Notes: a model not told the origin generated them from the sequence alone. Positions 1 to 6,625 are shown, counted from the first letter of the stretch. The stretch: DNA of 9,473 nucleotides from CBIFVZ01 sp966185765 (GCA_966185765.1 CBIFVZ010000106.1:1-9473), one strand, 5' to 3'. Program-made: numbers and translations.

Positions 1-967
1 ATTCCGGATTAACTGCCTGAACCAGCAAAACAAGTCGCTCAAGGCCCATTGCGAAACCCACGCCCGGTGTTGCCCGGCCACCCAACTGCTCGACCAGCCC
101 ATCATAACGACCGCCCGCGCATACAGTACCCTGAGCGCCAAGACTGCTGGTTACCCATTCAAAAACGGTACGGTTGTAATAATCAAGGCCGCGCACCAGG
201 CGCTGGTTGACGGTGTAGGTAATGCCCGCTGCATCAAGACAGGCACACAGACCGGCGAAGTGTTCGCGAGATTCTTCATCAAGATAATCACCCAACTGTG
301 GCGCATCATTGAGCAGCGCCTGTACGGCTGGATTTTTTGAATCCAGCACGCGCAGCGGGTTGGTATACATGCGACGCTGGCTATCTTCATCAAGCTGTTC
401 TTTGAACTGCTCAAGATAGGCTACCAGCGCATCACGATAGGCTGCACGGGCTTGCGAAGAACCAATTGAGTTCAGCTCAAGGCTAACGTGCTGGTCAATA
501 CCCAGCTCACGCCACCAGCGAGCAGTCATCATGATCAACTCAGCATCGATATCCGGCCCGGTCAGGCCAAAAGCTTCGGCACCGATCTGATGAAACTGAC
601 GATAACGCCCTTTTTGAGGACGCTCATGACGGAACATCGGTCCGATATACCACAGGCGCTGTTCCTGATTGTACAGCAGACCATGTTCAATGCCCGCACG
701 CACGCAGCTTGCGGTCCCCTCAGGACGCAACGTGAGGCTGTCACCATTGCGGTCCTCAAAGGTATACATCTCTTTTTCGACCACGTCGGTAACTTCACCG
801 ATGGCGCGTTTAAATAACGGGGTCTGCTCTACAATCGGAGTACGAATTTCGCTGTAGCCGTAGCTGCTGAGCACCTGTTTAAGAATGCCTTCAATTCGCT
901 GCCAGAGCGCCGTCTCTGCCGGCAGGTAATCGTTCATGCCGCGGATGGCTTGAATGTTCTTTGCCAC
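1..967 (-). CDS. hisS: Histidyl-tRNA synthetase, N-terminal 322 residues (3' end cut by window)
   Basis: This class IIa aminoacyl-tRNA synthetase charges tRNA-His with histidine in the cytoplasm. The reading frame begins with a GTG codon at 967-965 followed by AKNIQAIRGMNDYLPAE, the normal enteric HisRS N-terminus, so GTG is chosen over the internal ATG ten codons later. E. coli hisS also starts with GTG. Visible landmarks fall at the numbers known for E. coli HisRS: LRPEGT with Glu83, the motif 2 FRHERP with Arg113, and the histidine-specific LVRGLDYY with the catalytic Arg259. The frame is open to base 1, after Glu322. The E. coli protein has 424 residues, so the anticodon-binding domain lies outside the window. 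It sits 114 bp downstream of ispG, with its own likely promoter and a structured leader. Identity is certain; only the end is missing. Confidence 0.98.
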   Translation of the reverse strand, partial: MAKNIQAIRGMNDYLPAETALWQRIEGILKQVLSSYGYSEIRTPIVEQTPLFKRAIGEVTDVVEKEMYTFEDRNGDSLTLRPEGTASCVRAGIEHGLLYNQEQRLWYIGPMFRHERPQKGRYRQFHQIGAEAFGLTGPDIDAELIMMTARWWRELGIDQHVSLELNSIGSSQARAAYRDALVAYLEQFKEQLDEDSQRRMYTNPLRVLDSKNPAVQALLNDAPQLGDYLDEESREHFAGLCACLDAAGITYTVNQRLVRGLDYYNRTVFEWVTSSLGAQGTVCAGGRYDGLVEQLGGRATPGVGFAMGLERLVLLVQAVNPE

Positions 968-990
968 GTTTGTTCTCTGTTATCTCATAC

Positions 991-1044
991 AAAAAATGAA
1001 CCCGTAATGAGACTGCCCTGGCTGGCAGAGCGTCTCGCGGGTTC
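991..1044 (-). terminator. Terminator-like hairpin in the hisS leader (attenuator candidate)
   Basis: Three nested stems can be read: GAACCCG/CGGGTTC (998-1004 with 1038-1044), GAGAC/GTCTC (1009-1013 with 1032-1036) and TGCC/GGCA (1014-1017 with 1024-1027). In the direction of hisS transcription the structure is followed by A and then six T residues (996-991). That is the shape of an intrinsic terminator, yet it lies upstream of the hisS start codon at 967. It could end ispG read-through, attenuate hisS, or stabilise the mRNA 5' end. The pairing is seen directly; the function is inferred. Confidence 0.5.
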
Positions 1045-1045
1045 A

Positions 1046-1075
1046 ATCATACACGTGAAGCGCGCCGCTTCACAA
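1046..1075 (-). promoter_or_regulatory. Putative sigma-70 promoter of hisS
   Basis: On the minus strand TTGTGA (1075-1070) is followed by an 18-bp spacer and TATGAT (1051-1046), which gives five of six matches to the -10 consensus and a fair -35. Transcription would begin near 1039, about 70 nt before the GTG start and close to the base of the leader hairpin. A separate hisS promoter in the ispG-hisS gap is established for E. coli; the exact boxes here are inferred by eye. The spacer contains a perfect inverted repeat, listed separately. Confidence 0.5.
1055..1073. repeat. Perfect 8-bp inverted repeat in the hisS promoter spacer
   Basis: GTGAAGCG at 1055-1062 and CGCTTCAC at 1066-1073 are exact reverse complements separated by CGC. 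The repeat covers most of the spacer between the putative -35 and -10 boxes of hisS and starts 9 bp beyond the ispG stop codon. As DNA it could be an operator. As RNA in read-through transcripts from ispG it would be a stable hairpin with no U-tract behind it. Confidence 0.6.
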
Positions 1076-1081
1076 TTTGCT

Positions 1082-2200
1082 TTATTTTTCCAGCTGATGA
1101 ACATTGATACGTTTTTGTTCATCCAGCATTGAGGCTTTAGCGCGGATCTTTGCCTCGAGCTGCGCGATCATATCGTCGTTATCGAGTCTGTCTTTACGCA
1201 CGCCTTCTTCATAGAAGCCGCTTTTACGGTTGCCACCCGTCACGCCCAGTGTGGACACCAGCGCCTCGCCAGGACCATTTACCACGCAGCCGATAATAGA
1301 AACATCCATCGGCGTAGTGATGTCTTCAAGACGCTGTTCCAGCGCGTTTACAGTACCAATAACGTCAAATTCCTGGCGCGAACACGTTGGACAAGCGATG
1401 AAGTTGATCCCACGCGCGCGAATACGCAGCGACTTCAGGATATCAAAACCAACCTTGATCTCCTCAACCGGATCGGCTGCCAGCGAAACGCGCAAGGTAT
1501 CGCCGATGCCTTCAGAGAGCAGCAGGCCAAGACCAATGGCGGATTTCACCGCACCACTACGTGCGCCGCCCGCTTCGGTTATCCCCAGGTGCAGCGGCTG
1601 ATCGATGGCCTTTGCCAGTAAGCGATAGGCTTCCACAGCGAGAAAAACGTCGGAGGCTTTAACGCTCACTTTAAACTGATCAAAGTTAAGCCGATCAAGA
1701 TGATCTACATGGCGCATGGCCGATTCCAGCAACGCCTGAGGTGTCGGCTCACCGTATTTTTCCTGCAGATCTTTTTCAAGCGATCCGGCATTAACGCCGA
1801 TACGGATAGGAATATTTTTGTCACGCGCGCAGTCAACAACCTGACGAATGCGCTCTTCGTTGCCAATATTCCCCGGGTTTATGCGCAGGCAATCTACGCC
1901 GTATTCCGCCACTTTAAGTGCGATGCGGTAATCGAAGTGGATATCTGCCACCAGCGGCAGGCTGACCTGCTGCTTAATAAGCTTAAACGCTTCGGCGGCG
2001 TCCATCGTAGGAACCGAGACACGCACAATATCGGCACCCGCACGCGCCAGCGCGTTAATCTGGCCAACGGTGGCCTCCACATCCGTGGTACGCGTGTTGG
2101 TCATGGACTGTACGGCAATGGGAGCACCATCGCCAACAGGAACATTACCAACGTAAATACGGGTTGATTTTCTGCGCTGAATAGGTGATTCGTGATTCAT
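1082..2200 (-). CDS. ispG: 4-hydroxy-3-methylbut-2-en-1-yl diphosphate synthase (flavodoxin-dependent)
   Basis: IspG (GcpE) converts methylerythritol cyclodiphosphate to HMBPP, the penultimate step of the MEP isoprenoid pathway, using a [4Fe-4S] cluster and electrons from flavodoxin. The protein has 372 residues, the same length as in E. coli. The cluster ligands are visible as Cys270 and Cys273 (ACPTCSRQEFD), Cys305 (IIGCVVNGPGE) and Glu312. The N-terminal TIM-barrel portion carries the family's PIAVQSMTNT and ADIHFDYR segments. The ATG at 2200 yields the usual MNHESPIQRRKSTRI start. It follows rodZ by 34 bp on the same strand, so the two are probably cotranscribed, as they are in E. coli. 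The gene appears complete and normal. Confidence 0.98.
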   Translation of the reverse strand: MNHESPIQRRKSTRIYVGNVPVGDGAPIAVQSMTNTRTTDVEATVGQINALARAGADIVRVSVPTMDAAEAFKLIKQQVSLPLVADIHFDYRIALKVAEYGVDCLRINPGNIGNEERIRQVVDCARDKNIPIRIGVNAGSLEKDLQEKYGEPTPQALLESAMRHVDHLDRLNFDQFKVSVKASDVFLAVEAYRLLAKAIDQPLHLGITEAGGARSGAVKSAIGLGLLLSEGIGDTLRVSLAADPVEEIKVGFDILKSLRIRARGINFIACPTCSRQEFDVIGTVNALEQRLEDITTPMDVSIIGCVVNGPGEALVSTLGVTGGNRKSGFYEEGVRKDRLDNDDMIAQLEAKIRAKASMLDEQKRINVHQLEK

Positions 2201-2234
2201 GCTACTTCTCTGTCTTTGCCGCTTGTGCTGTGCA

Positions 2235-3269
2235 TTATTCTGCGTTCAGCGTAAAGCGAGCAACCTGGCTTGTTCTGATAAAGCGGCTCAGATCGACAGG
2301 CTTACCCTGATACTGAATCTGAACAGCAGCCGGTGCACCAATCTTAAGACGATACGGCGCCTGGCCTGTCAGGTTCAGACTGCCGTCTTTGCGCTGCATA
2401 CCACTGAACAGTTTTTTGCCAGTAGCATCTGTCACTTCCAGCCAGCAGTCCGCGTTAAAATTCATGACAATGGCGTTAGCATCTGCCTGCGACTGAGGTA
2501 CAGCCTGTTCAGTAGGCAGCGTGCCTGTGGTCGCATCAGTGTTGGTAGTGGTAGCTGTATTCGCCGTGGCAACACCATCAACATTCGCCTGACTCGGTGA
2601 AACAACAACTGACTGCGCGTTGTTATCGGTCTGAGCGGGCTGTTGTGTACCAGAGGTAATACTGTTGTTCGCAGTCGTGTCTGGTGCAGTAGACTGGCTA
2701 CCAGTGTTGGAAGGTTCGGTGGTCTGTACCTGCTCAGAACCTGAATTCTGGCCCACCATCTCGCCATTGTTAAGCGGAACAGGTTGAGGCGTTGTGCTGT
2801 CGTTATTCACTTCCGGCGTTGAGGCATCGGCCATAGAATTGATTTCTTCCTGCTGAGCCTTGTGGTTTTGCCACCACCAGGCACCAGTCAGACCGATAAC
2901 AACAAAAAGCACCAGCCAGGTGAAGCTCATCAACCAGCCATCGCGCTTTTTACGGCGCTTGCCCAGTGTAAAGCCCTGCACCGCCTGAACCTTTGACGAT
3001 TTAAGCGGGATCTGCTTTTCCATCATTGGAAGCAGTTCTTCCTCAGGGATATGCACAAGGCGCGCGTATGACCGGATGTACCCACGCAGAAAAGTAGATG
3101 CCAGATCGCCAGGAGTATTGTTCTCTTCGATCTCACGTACGGTAGAAACCTTAAGACACAGTCTCTCCGCCACCATCTGTTGGCTCAGTCCGAGTTGCTC
3201 ACGGGCGCTACGCAGACGTTCACCCGTACTTAATGCTGTATTTTGTTCGTGATTGGCTTCAGTATTCAT
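2235..3269 (-). CDS. rodZ: Cytoskeletal bitopic membrane protein RodZ
   Basis: RodZ links the MreB actin-like cytoskeleton to the cell-wall elongation machinery and keeps rod shape. The 344-residue protein shows the full architecture. An N-terminal cytoplasmic helix-turn-helix domain (about residues 16-85) includes ERLRSAREQLGLSQ. Phe60 and Tyr64 match the residues reported to contact MreB in E. coli. A basic stretch, KRRKKRD (104-110), precedes one transmembrane segment (about 111-133). A low-complexity periplasmic linker rich in Thr, Ser, Asn and Gln (about 145-260) leads to the C-terminal beta domain (about 265-344). It is about seven residues longer than the 337-residue E. coli protein; the linker is the likely place, since this part varies between species. 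It lies directly upstream of ispG and probably shares its transcript. Confidence 0.97.
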   Translation of the reverse strand: MNTEANHEQNTALSTGERLRSAREQLGLSQQMVAERLCLKVSTVREIEENNTPGDLASTFLRGYIRSYARLVHIPEEELLPMMEKQIPLKSSKVQAVQGFTLGKRRKKRDGWLMSFTWLVLFVVIGLTGAWWWQNHKAQQEEINSMADASTPEVNNDSTTPQPVPLNNGEMVGQNSGSEQVQTTEPSNTGSQSTAPDTTANNSITSGTQQPAQTDNNAQSVVVSPSQANVDGVATANTATTTNTDATTGTLPTEQAVPQSQADANAIVMNFNADCWLEVTDATGKKLFSGMQRKDGSLNLTGQAPYRLKIGAPAAVQIQYQGKPVDLSRFIRTSQVARFTLNAE

Positions 3270-3323
3270 TCGCTACAACTGCTGGAACTGTTGAAATAAA
3301 TAAACAGACGCCGACCCACTTAA

Positions 3324-3338
3324 AGCGCACTCTGCGCT
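3324..3338 (-). repeat. Small GC-rich hairpin in the rodZ leader
   Basis: AGCGCA (3324-3329) pairs with TGCGCT (3333-3338) across a three-base loop. On the minus strand the hairpin is followed by TTTAAG, a poor U-tract. It lies about 55 nt upstream of the rodZ start codon, so it is more likely a leader structure than a terminator. Confidence 0.35.
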
Positions 3339-3603
3339 GTGCCCGCGCCGCGAAAAAATCTTTGTATGAAGCTACTCTCGCTCCATCCGAACACCCAGCT
3401 ATGCCCCTGATCAAACAAACTTACGTCAGGTTCCTTAACCATAGACAGCTTTTTATCAACTGTCCGATTTATCTGTACATAAGTCCTAAGGGATACGCAG
3501 CTAAACTGTTGTTGTACCGCTACATACTGCCCTAAAGTACCAGGAAACGCACCGTGTTTGTGAAATTTGCTGAAATATTCCAGGACCGTATTTTATCGCC
3601 CCC

Positions 3604-3620
3604 AAAAAACGGCGTTTTTT
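3604..3620. terminator. Weak symmetric terminator-like element after rlmN
   Basis: Six A residues plus C (3604-3610) are mirrored by G plus six T residues (3614-3620) around GGC. In the direction of rlmN transcription it begins 51 nt beyond the stop codon. The stem would be almost all A-U, so it is weak as an RNA hairpin, although the terminal T-run is suitable for termination on either strand. Confidence 0.3.
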
Positions 3621-3671
3621 GCGCTGACTACCAACCCTACTGGCAGCCAGCACATCATTATCAACAGCCAG

Positions 3672-4838
3672 TCAGACTGCTTTTACAGCAATTGGTTCCC
3701 CCTGCGCGCGTTTACGCAGCGTACGTTTGGTTCGGTCAATCACTTCCCCTGCCAACTGACCGCAAGCAGCGTCAATGTCATCACCGCGGGTTTTACGCAC
3801 AATGGTGGTAAAACCATACTCCATCAGTACCTTAGAAAAACGGTCAATGCGGCTGTTCGAGCTGCGGCCATAAGGCGCGCCCGGGAACGGGTTCCACGGA
3901 ATCAGGTTAATTTTGCATGGCGTATCTTTGAGGCACTCTGCCAGCTGATGGGCGTGCTCCGTGCCGTCGTTGATGTGATCAAGCATCACGTACTCAATAG
4001 TCACGCGGCCCTGATTGGCATTGGATTTATCAAGATAGCGACGTACTGACGCAAGAAAGGTCTCGATATTGTATTTCTTATTGATGGGCATGATTTCGTC
4101 ACGGATAGCATTCGTTGGCGCATGCAGCGAAATCGCCAACGCAACGTCAATCATATCGCCAAGCTTATCCAGCGCAGGCACCACGCCTGAGGTGGAAATG
4201 GTCACGCGGCGCTTGGACAGGCCAAAGCCGAAGTCATCAAGCATGATTTCCATCGCGGGAACCACATTGGTCAGGTTGAGCAACGGCTCACCCATCCCCA
4301 TCATCACCACGTTGGTGATAGGCCGCTGGCCGGTCACCTTTGCCGCACCAATAATTTTTGCCGCACGCCACACCTGACCGATAATTTCCGATACCCGCAG
4401 GTTGCGGTTAAAGCCCTGCTGTGCAGTAGAGCAGAACTTGCACTCAAGGGCGCAGCCTACCTGGGAGGAGACACACAGCGTCGCGCGGTCTTCTTCCGGG
4501 ATATAAACAGTTTCAACGCGCTGTCCGCCGACGAGGATCGCCCACTTAATGGTACCATCGCTGGAACGCTGCTCTTCAACGACTTCTGGCGCACGGATTT
4601 CAGCAACCTCTTTCAGGCGGCTGCGCAGCACTTTGTTGATATCCGTCATTTCGTCGAAATCATCGCAGCAGTAGTGATACATCCACTTCATGACCTGATC
4701 GGCACGAAAAGGCTTTTCACCCATGTCGCTGAAAAATTTACGTAAATCCTGACGAGTGAGATCCAGCAGATTGATTTTTTCACTTTTGCTGGAAATGGCG
4801 GACGGCGTGGTCCCGGGCGTGACAATTTGCTCTGACAT
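3672..4838 (-). CDS. rlmN: Dual-specificity RNA methyltransferase RlmN (23S rRNA A2503 / tRNA A37)
   Basis: RlmN is a radical-SAM enzyme that places the C2 methyl group on A2503 of 23S rRNA and on A37 of a set of tRNAs. The 388-residue protein has the [4Fe-4S] motif CKFC within CALECKFCSTAQQGF, with ligands Cys129, Cys133 and Cys136. Cys359 (DDIDAACGQLAG) is the mechanistic cysteine that forms the covalent methyl-transfer intermediate, and Cys122 also aligns. All are shifted by four from the E. coli numbers because the N-terminal tail is four residues longer; E. coli RlmN has 384. The SAM-binding GMGEPLLN motif is at 181-188. The ATG at 4838 gives the normal MSEQ start. It lies 170 bp downstream of ndk and 402 bp upstream of rodZ. 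Confidence 0.98.
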   Translation of the reverse strand: MSEQIVTPGTTPSAISSKSEKINLLDLTRQDLRKFFSDMGEKPFRADQVMKWMYHYCCDDFDEMTDINKVLRSRLKEVAEIRAPEVVEEQRSSDGTIKWAILVGGQRVETVYIPEEDRATLCVSSQVGCALECKFCSTAQQGFNRNLRVSEIIGQVWRAAKIIGAAKVTGQRPITNVVMMGMGEPLLNLTNVVPAMEIMLDDFGFGLSKRRVTISTSGVVPALDKLGDMIDVALAISLHAPTNAIRDEIMPINKKYNIETFLASVRRYLDKSNANQGRVTIEYVMLDHINDGTEHAHQLAECLKDTPCKINLIPWNPFPGAPYGRSSNSRIDRFSKVLMEYGFTTIVRKTRGDDIDAACGQLAGEVIDRTKRTLRKRAQGEPIAVKAV

Positions 4839-4893
4839 AATGTTTTCCGGCCTCGTTGTTACACGTTATGGCCCCTGGAGGGTTATAAAATGA

Positions 4894-4925
4894 AGCGCCT
4901 CTGAACACCATCGTCCAAAGGCGCT
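4894..4925 (-). repeat. Long hairpin in the ndk-rlmN gap
   Basis: AGCGCCT (4894-4900) pairs exactly with AGGCGCT (4919-4925). Inside, a second helix of GGAC with GTTC, including one G-U pair, can extend the stem. On the minus strand the hairpin is followed by TCATTTTATAA, an interrupted U-rich tract. It may terminate ndk transcripts partially or form the 5' leader of rlmN. A TACAAT -10-like hexamer (4933-4928) lies just upstream on the minus strand, but it has no good -35 partner. Confidence 0.4.
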
Positions 4926-5008
4926 GCATTGTACAAATTCTGCGGCGTGTATGCTATGCCCACAGCGGGCAAGGATGAAAGAAAATGTAAACGCCGCTTA
5001 ATAATCTC

Positions 5009-5440
5009 TTAGCGGGTGCGCTTACACACTTCGCCTTCACCGAAGAAAAACGCAATTTCACGCGCGGCAGACTCTACGGAGTCAGAGCCGTGGGTGCCGT
5101 TTTCAGTCAGGCTGTCGGCGTAATCAGCACGCAGCGTACCAGCCAGCGCATTTTCCGGGTTGGTTGCTCCGAGAATTTCACGGTGACGACGCACCGCAGA
5201 TTCGCCTTCCAGTACGGATACAACGACAGGACCTGAGGTCATGAATTCAACCAGACCATCAAAGAACGGCCTACCGTCGTGCTCAGCATAGAAGCCGCGA
5301 GCCTGCTCGACGGTCATATGCAGCATTTTGGTACCCACAATTTTCAGACCTGCGGATTCGAAGCGGGCAAAAATATTGCCAATTACGTTTTTCGCCACCG
5401 CGTTTGGTTTGATGATGGAAAACGTACGTTCAATTGCCAT
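5009..5440 (-). CDS. ndk: Nucleoside diphosphate kinase
   Basis: Ndk transfers the gamma phosphate between nucleoside triphosphates and diphosphates through a phosphohistidine, balancing NTP and dNTP pools in the cytoplasm. The 143-residue length equals that of E. coli Ndk. The active-site His117 is in the family signature NGTHGSDSVESA (114-125), and Lys11 in IIKPNAV contacts phosphate. The sequence is complete from MAIERTFSIIKPN to a C-terminal VCKRTR. The Shine-Dalgarno-like GAGGTAG lies shortly before the ATG. A good sigma-70 promoter lies 67 bp upstream. In E. coli the next genes upstream are pbpC and yfhM; here the divergent sseA takes that place. Confidence 0.98.
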   Translation of the reverse strand: MAIERTFSIIKPNAVAKNVIGNIFARFESAGLKIVGTKMLHMTVEQARGFYAEHDGRPFFDGLVEFMTSGPVVVSVLEGESAVRRHREILGATNPENALAGTLRADYADSLTENGTHGSDSVESAAREIAFFFGEGEVCKRTR

Positions 5441-5506
5441 AACTTACTACCTCGTAGTTGTGTTCTGTTGTGCCGGCTAAAACCGGTGCATGTAAAAGTG
5501 GCGAGG

Positions 5507-5535
5507 ATTATAAAGAGAGGTAATGCCCTTGCCTA
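5507..5535 (-). promoter_or_regulatory. Sigma-70 promoter of ndk
   Basis: On the minus strand TAGGCA (5535-5530) is followed by a 17-bp spacer and a perfect TATAAT (5512-5507). This would start transcription near 5500, giving a leader of about 60 nt before the ndk ATG at 5440. Further upstream, T7A6 on the plus strand (5551-5563) lies at about -50 to -63, where an UP element might bind the RNA polymerase alpha subunit. The boxes are seen; promoter activity is inferred. Confidence 0.65.
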
Positions 5536-5659
5536 TGGTTCGAGATAACATTTTTTTAAAAAATCCCGTTTTTCAGCAACACGTACTCAGTGACATTCTT
5601 TTATGCTTTTGCATTACCGCAATGAGCGCAAGCTGGCTCGCATCCCTGAGAACACGCGC

Positions 5660-5688
5660 TTGTCGCAGGCGCTAAAAACGTCGACAAT
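5660..5688 (+). promoter_or_regulatory. Possible weak sigma-70 promoter of sseA
   Basis: TTGTCG (5660-5665) and GACAAT (5683-5688) are spaced by 17 bp, each with four of six consensus matches. Start would be near 5695, about 24 nt before the sseA ATG. A TATACT closer to the gene (5698-5703) is a better -10 but has no usable -35 and would leave almost no leader. Confidence 0.3.
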
Positions 5689-5718
5689 CCACCACGATAT
5701 ACTGACGCGGAGGCAAGC

Positions 5719-6567
5719 ATGACCCTCTCTTTATTTGTGACGAGCGACTGGCTCACAGAACATCTCGACGACCCCGAAATACAGATTATTGATGCCCGTA
5801 TGGCCCCACCCGGCCAGGAGCACCGTGACGTGCCTGCAGAATACCGCGCGGGCCATCTTCCGGGTGCCGTTTTCTTTGATATTGAAGCGCTTTCTGACCA
5901 TACCACACCGCTCCCTCATATGATGCCACGCCCGGAGAGCTTCGCCGTTGCCATGCGTGAGCTAGGCGTTTGCCGCGACAAACATCTGGTGGTATATGAT
6001 GAAGGCGACCTGTTTTCTGCGCCACGGGCCTGGTGGATGCTGAAAACCTTTGGCGCCACGACTGTCTCCATACTCGCTGGTGGTCTGGCAGGCTGGAAAG
6101 CCCAACAGGGTGCGCTGGAAACGGGCGCCGTAACGTTGTCGGAAGGCGAGTTTGATGTGAAGTTTGATGCACAGGCCATTAAACGTCTCACCGACGTTTT
6201 GCTGGTGAGCCACGAAGGCGGCGCACAGCTGGTTGATGCTCGTCCGGCACCTCGCTTTAACGCACAGGCTGATGAGCCACGTCCCGGCCTGCGCCGTGGC
6301 CATATCCCCGGTGCGCACAACGTGCCGTGGGCTGAGCTGGTTGAAGAGGGGCGTTTAAAAGACAGTGCATCTCTTACTGCTATTTTTGAAAAACATGGCG
6401 TTGACCCGACACAACCTGTCATCGCCAGTTGTGGTTCTGGTGTCACTGGCGCAGTCGTGGTGCTTGCGCTGCATACGCTGGGTGCGACGGACGTTACGCT
6501 GTATGACGGCTCGTGGAGTGAATGGGGTGCACGTGACGACCTGCCGGTCGAACCGGCGGGAAACTGA
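5719..6567 (+). CDS. sseA: 3-mercaptopyruvate sulfurtransferase
   Basis: SseA moves sulfur from 3-mercaptopyruvate to thiophilic acceptors such as cyanide or thiols, releasing pyruvate. It is a tandem rhodanese protein. The N-terminal inactive domain (about 1-135) includes IIDARMAP and RAGHLPGAVFFDIE. The C-terminal catalytic domain (about 155-282) includes QLVDARPAPRF, RRGHIPGAHNVPW and the active loop CGSGVT, with Cys238 as the persulfide carrier. CGSGVT is the loop type of mercaptopyruvate sulfurtransferases, as opposed to thiosulfate rhodaneses. The 282-residue length is one more than in E. coli. A strong GGAGG (5709-5713) five bases before ATG supports the start. It is the only plus-strand gene, divergent from ndk and convergent with sseB. 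Confidence 0.96.
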   Translation: MTLSLFVTSDWLTEHLDDPEIQIIDARMAPPGQEHRDVPAEYRAGHLPGAVFFDIEALSDHTTPLPHMMPRPESFAVAMRELGVCRDKHLVVYDEGDLFSAPRAWWMLKTFGATTVSILAGGLAGWKAQQGALETGAVTLSEGEFDVKFDAQAIKRLTDVLLVSHEGGAQLVDARPAPRFNAQADEPRPGLRRGHIPGAHNVPWAELVEEGRLKDSASLTAIFEKHGVDPTQPVIASCGSGVTGAVVVLALHTLGATDVTLYDGSWSEWGARDDLPVEPAGN

Positions 6568-6600
6568 TATCCCGTTATCGCTGTCTGCCCACAGATAATA

Positions 6601-6625
6601 AAACGGCCCCTTATGGGGCCATTTT
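6601..6625. terminator. Bidirectional intrinsic terminator between sseA and sseB
   Basis: GGCCCC (6605-6610) and GGGGCC (6615-6620) form a perfect six-pair stem with a TTAT loop. An A-rich left flank and ATTTT right flank give a U-tract in both directions. It lies 33 bp after the sseA stop and touches the sseB stop codon, so it can end both convergent transcripts. Confidence 0.85.

Larger units (their letters stand above)
3270..3671. other. 402-bp gene-free gap between rlmN and rodZ
   Basis: I see no credible gene here. Open frames on both strands lack a good start site and do not resemble a known protein. The right end holds an A6C-GGC-GT6 symmetric element just after rlmN. The left end, the presumed rodZ leader, holds a small GC-rich hairpin (3324-3338). 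GACAG/CTGTC (3444-3448 with 3460-3464) can form a weak five-pair stem. The region must hold the promoter of the rodZ-ispG transcript, but I could not pick a convincing -35/-10 pair by eye. Some other gammaproteobacteria carry a pilF/pilW lipoprotein gene between rlmN and rodZ; no trace of one is readable here. Confidence 0.6.

Noticed and set aside
1055..1076. Possible CRP site built on TGTGA near the hisS promoter
   Set aside because: The right half-site at the six-base spacing does not match TCACA; the symmetry here has a different spacing.
1700..2167. 155-codon plus-strand open frame inside ispG
   Set aside because: It lies wholly antisense to a gene of certain identity, has no convincing ribosome binding site and reads as a compositional shadow of ispG codons.
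3233..3535. 100-codon plus-strand frame in the rlmN-rodZ gap
   Set aside because: It starts within rodZ on the opposite strand, has no ribosome binding site and no recognisable domain.
3650..3666. Fur-box-like GATAATGAT on the minus strand
   Set aside because: Only half of the consensus is present and it sits just after the rlmN stop, not at a promoter.
4876..4905. GGAGGG followed eight bases later by ATG AAG CGC CTC TGA on the plus strand
   Set aside because: It would encode only four residues and is on the opposite strand to the flanking genes; the bases are better explained as part of the rlmN leader hairpin.
5916..6446. 176-codon minus-strand open frame opposite sseA
   Set aside because: Its Ser/Arg/Pro-rich translation is typical of an antisense shadow, and sseA on the other strand has intact rhodanese domains.
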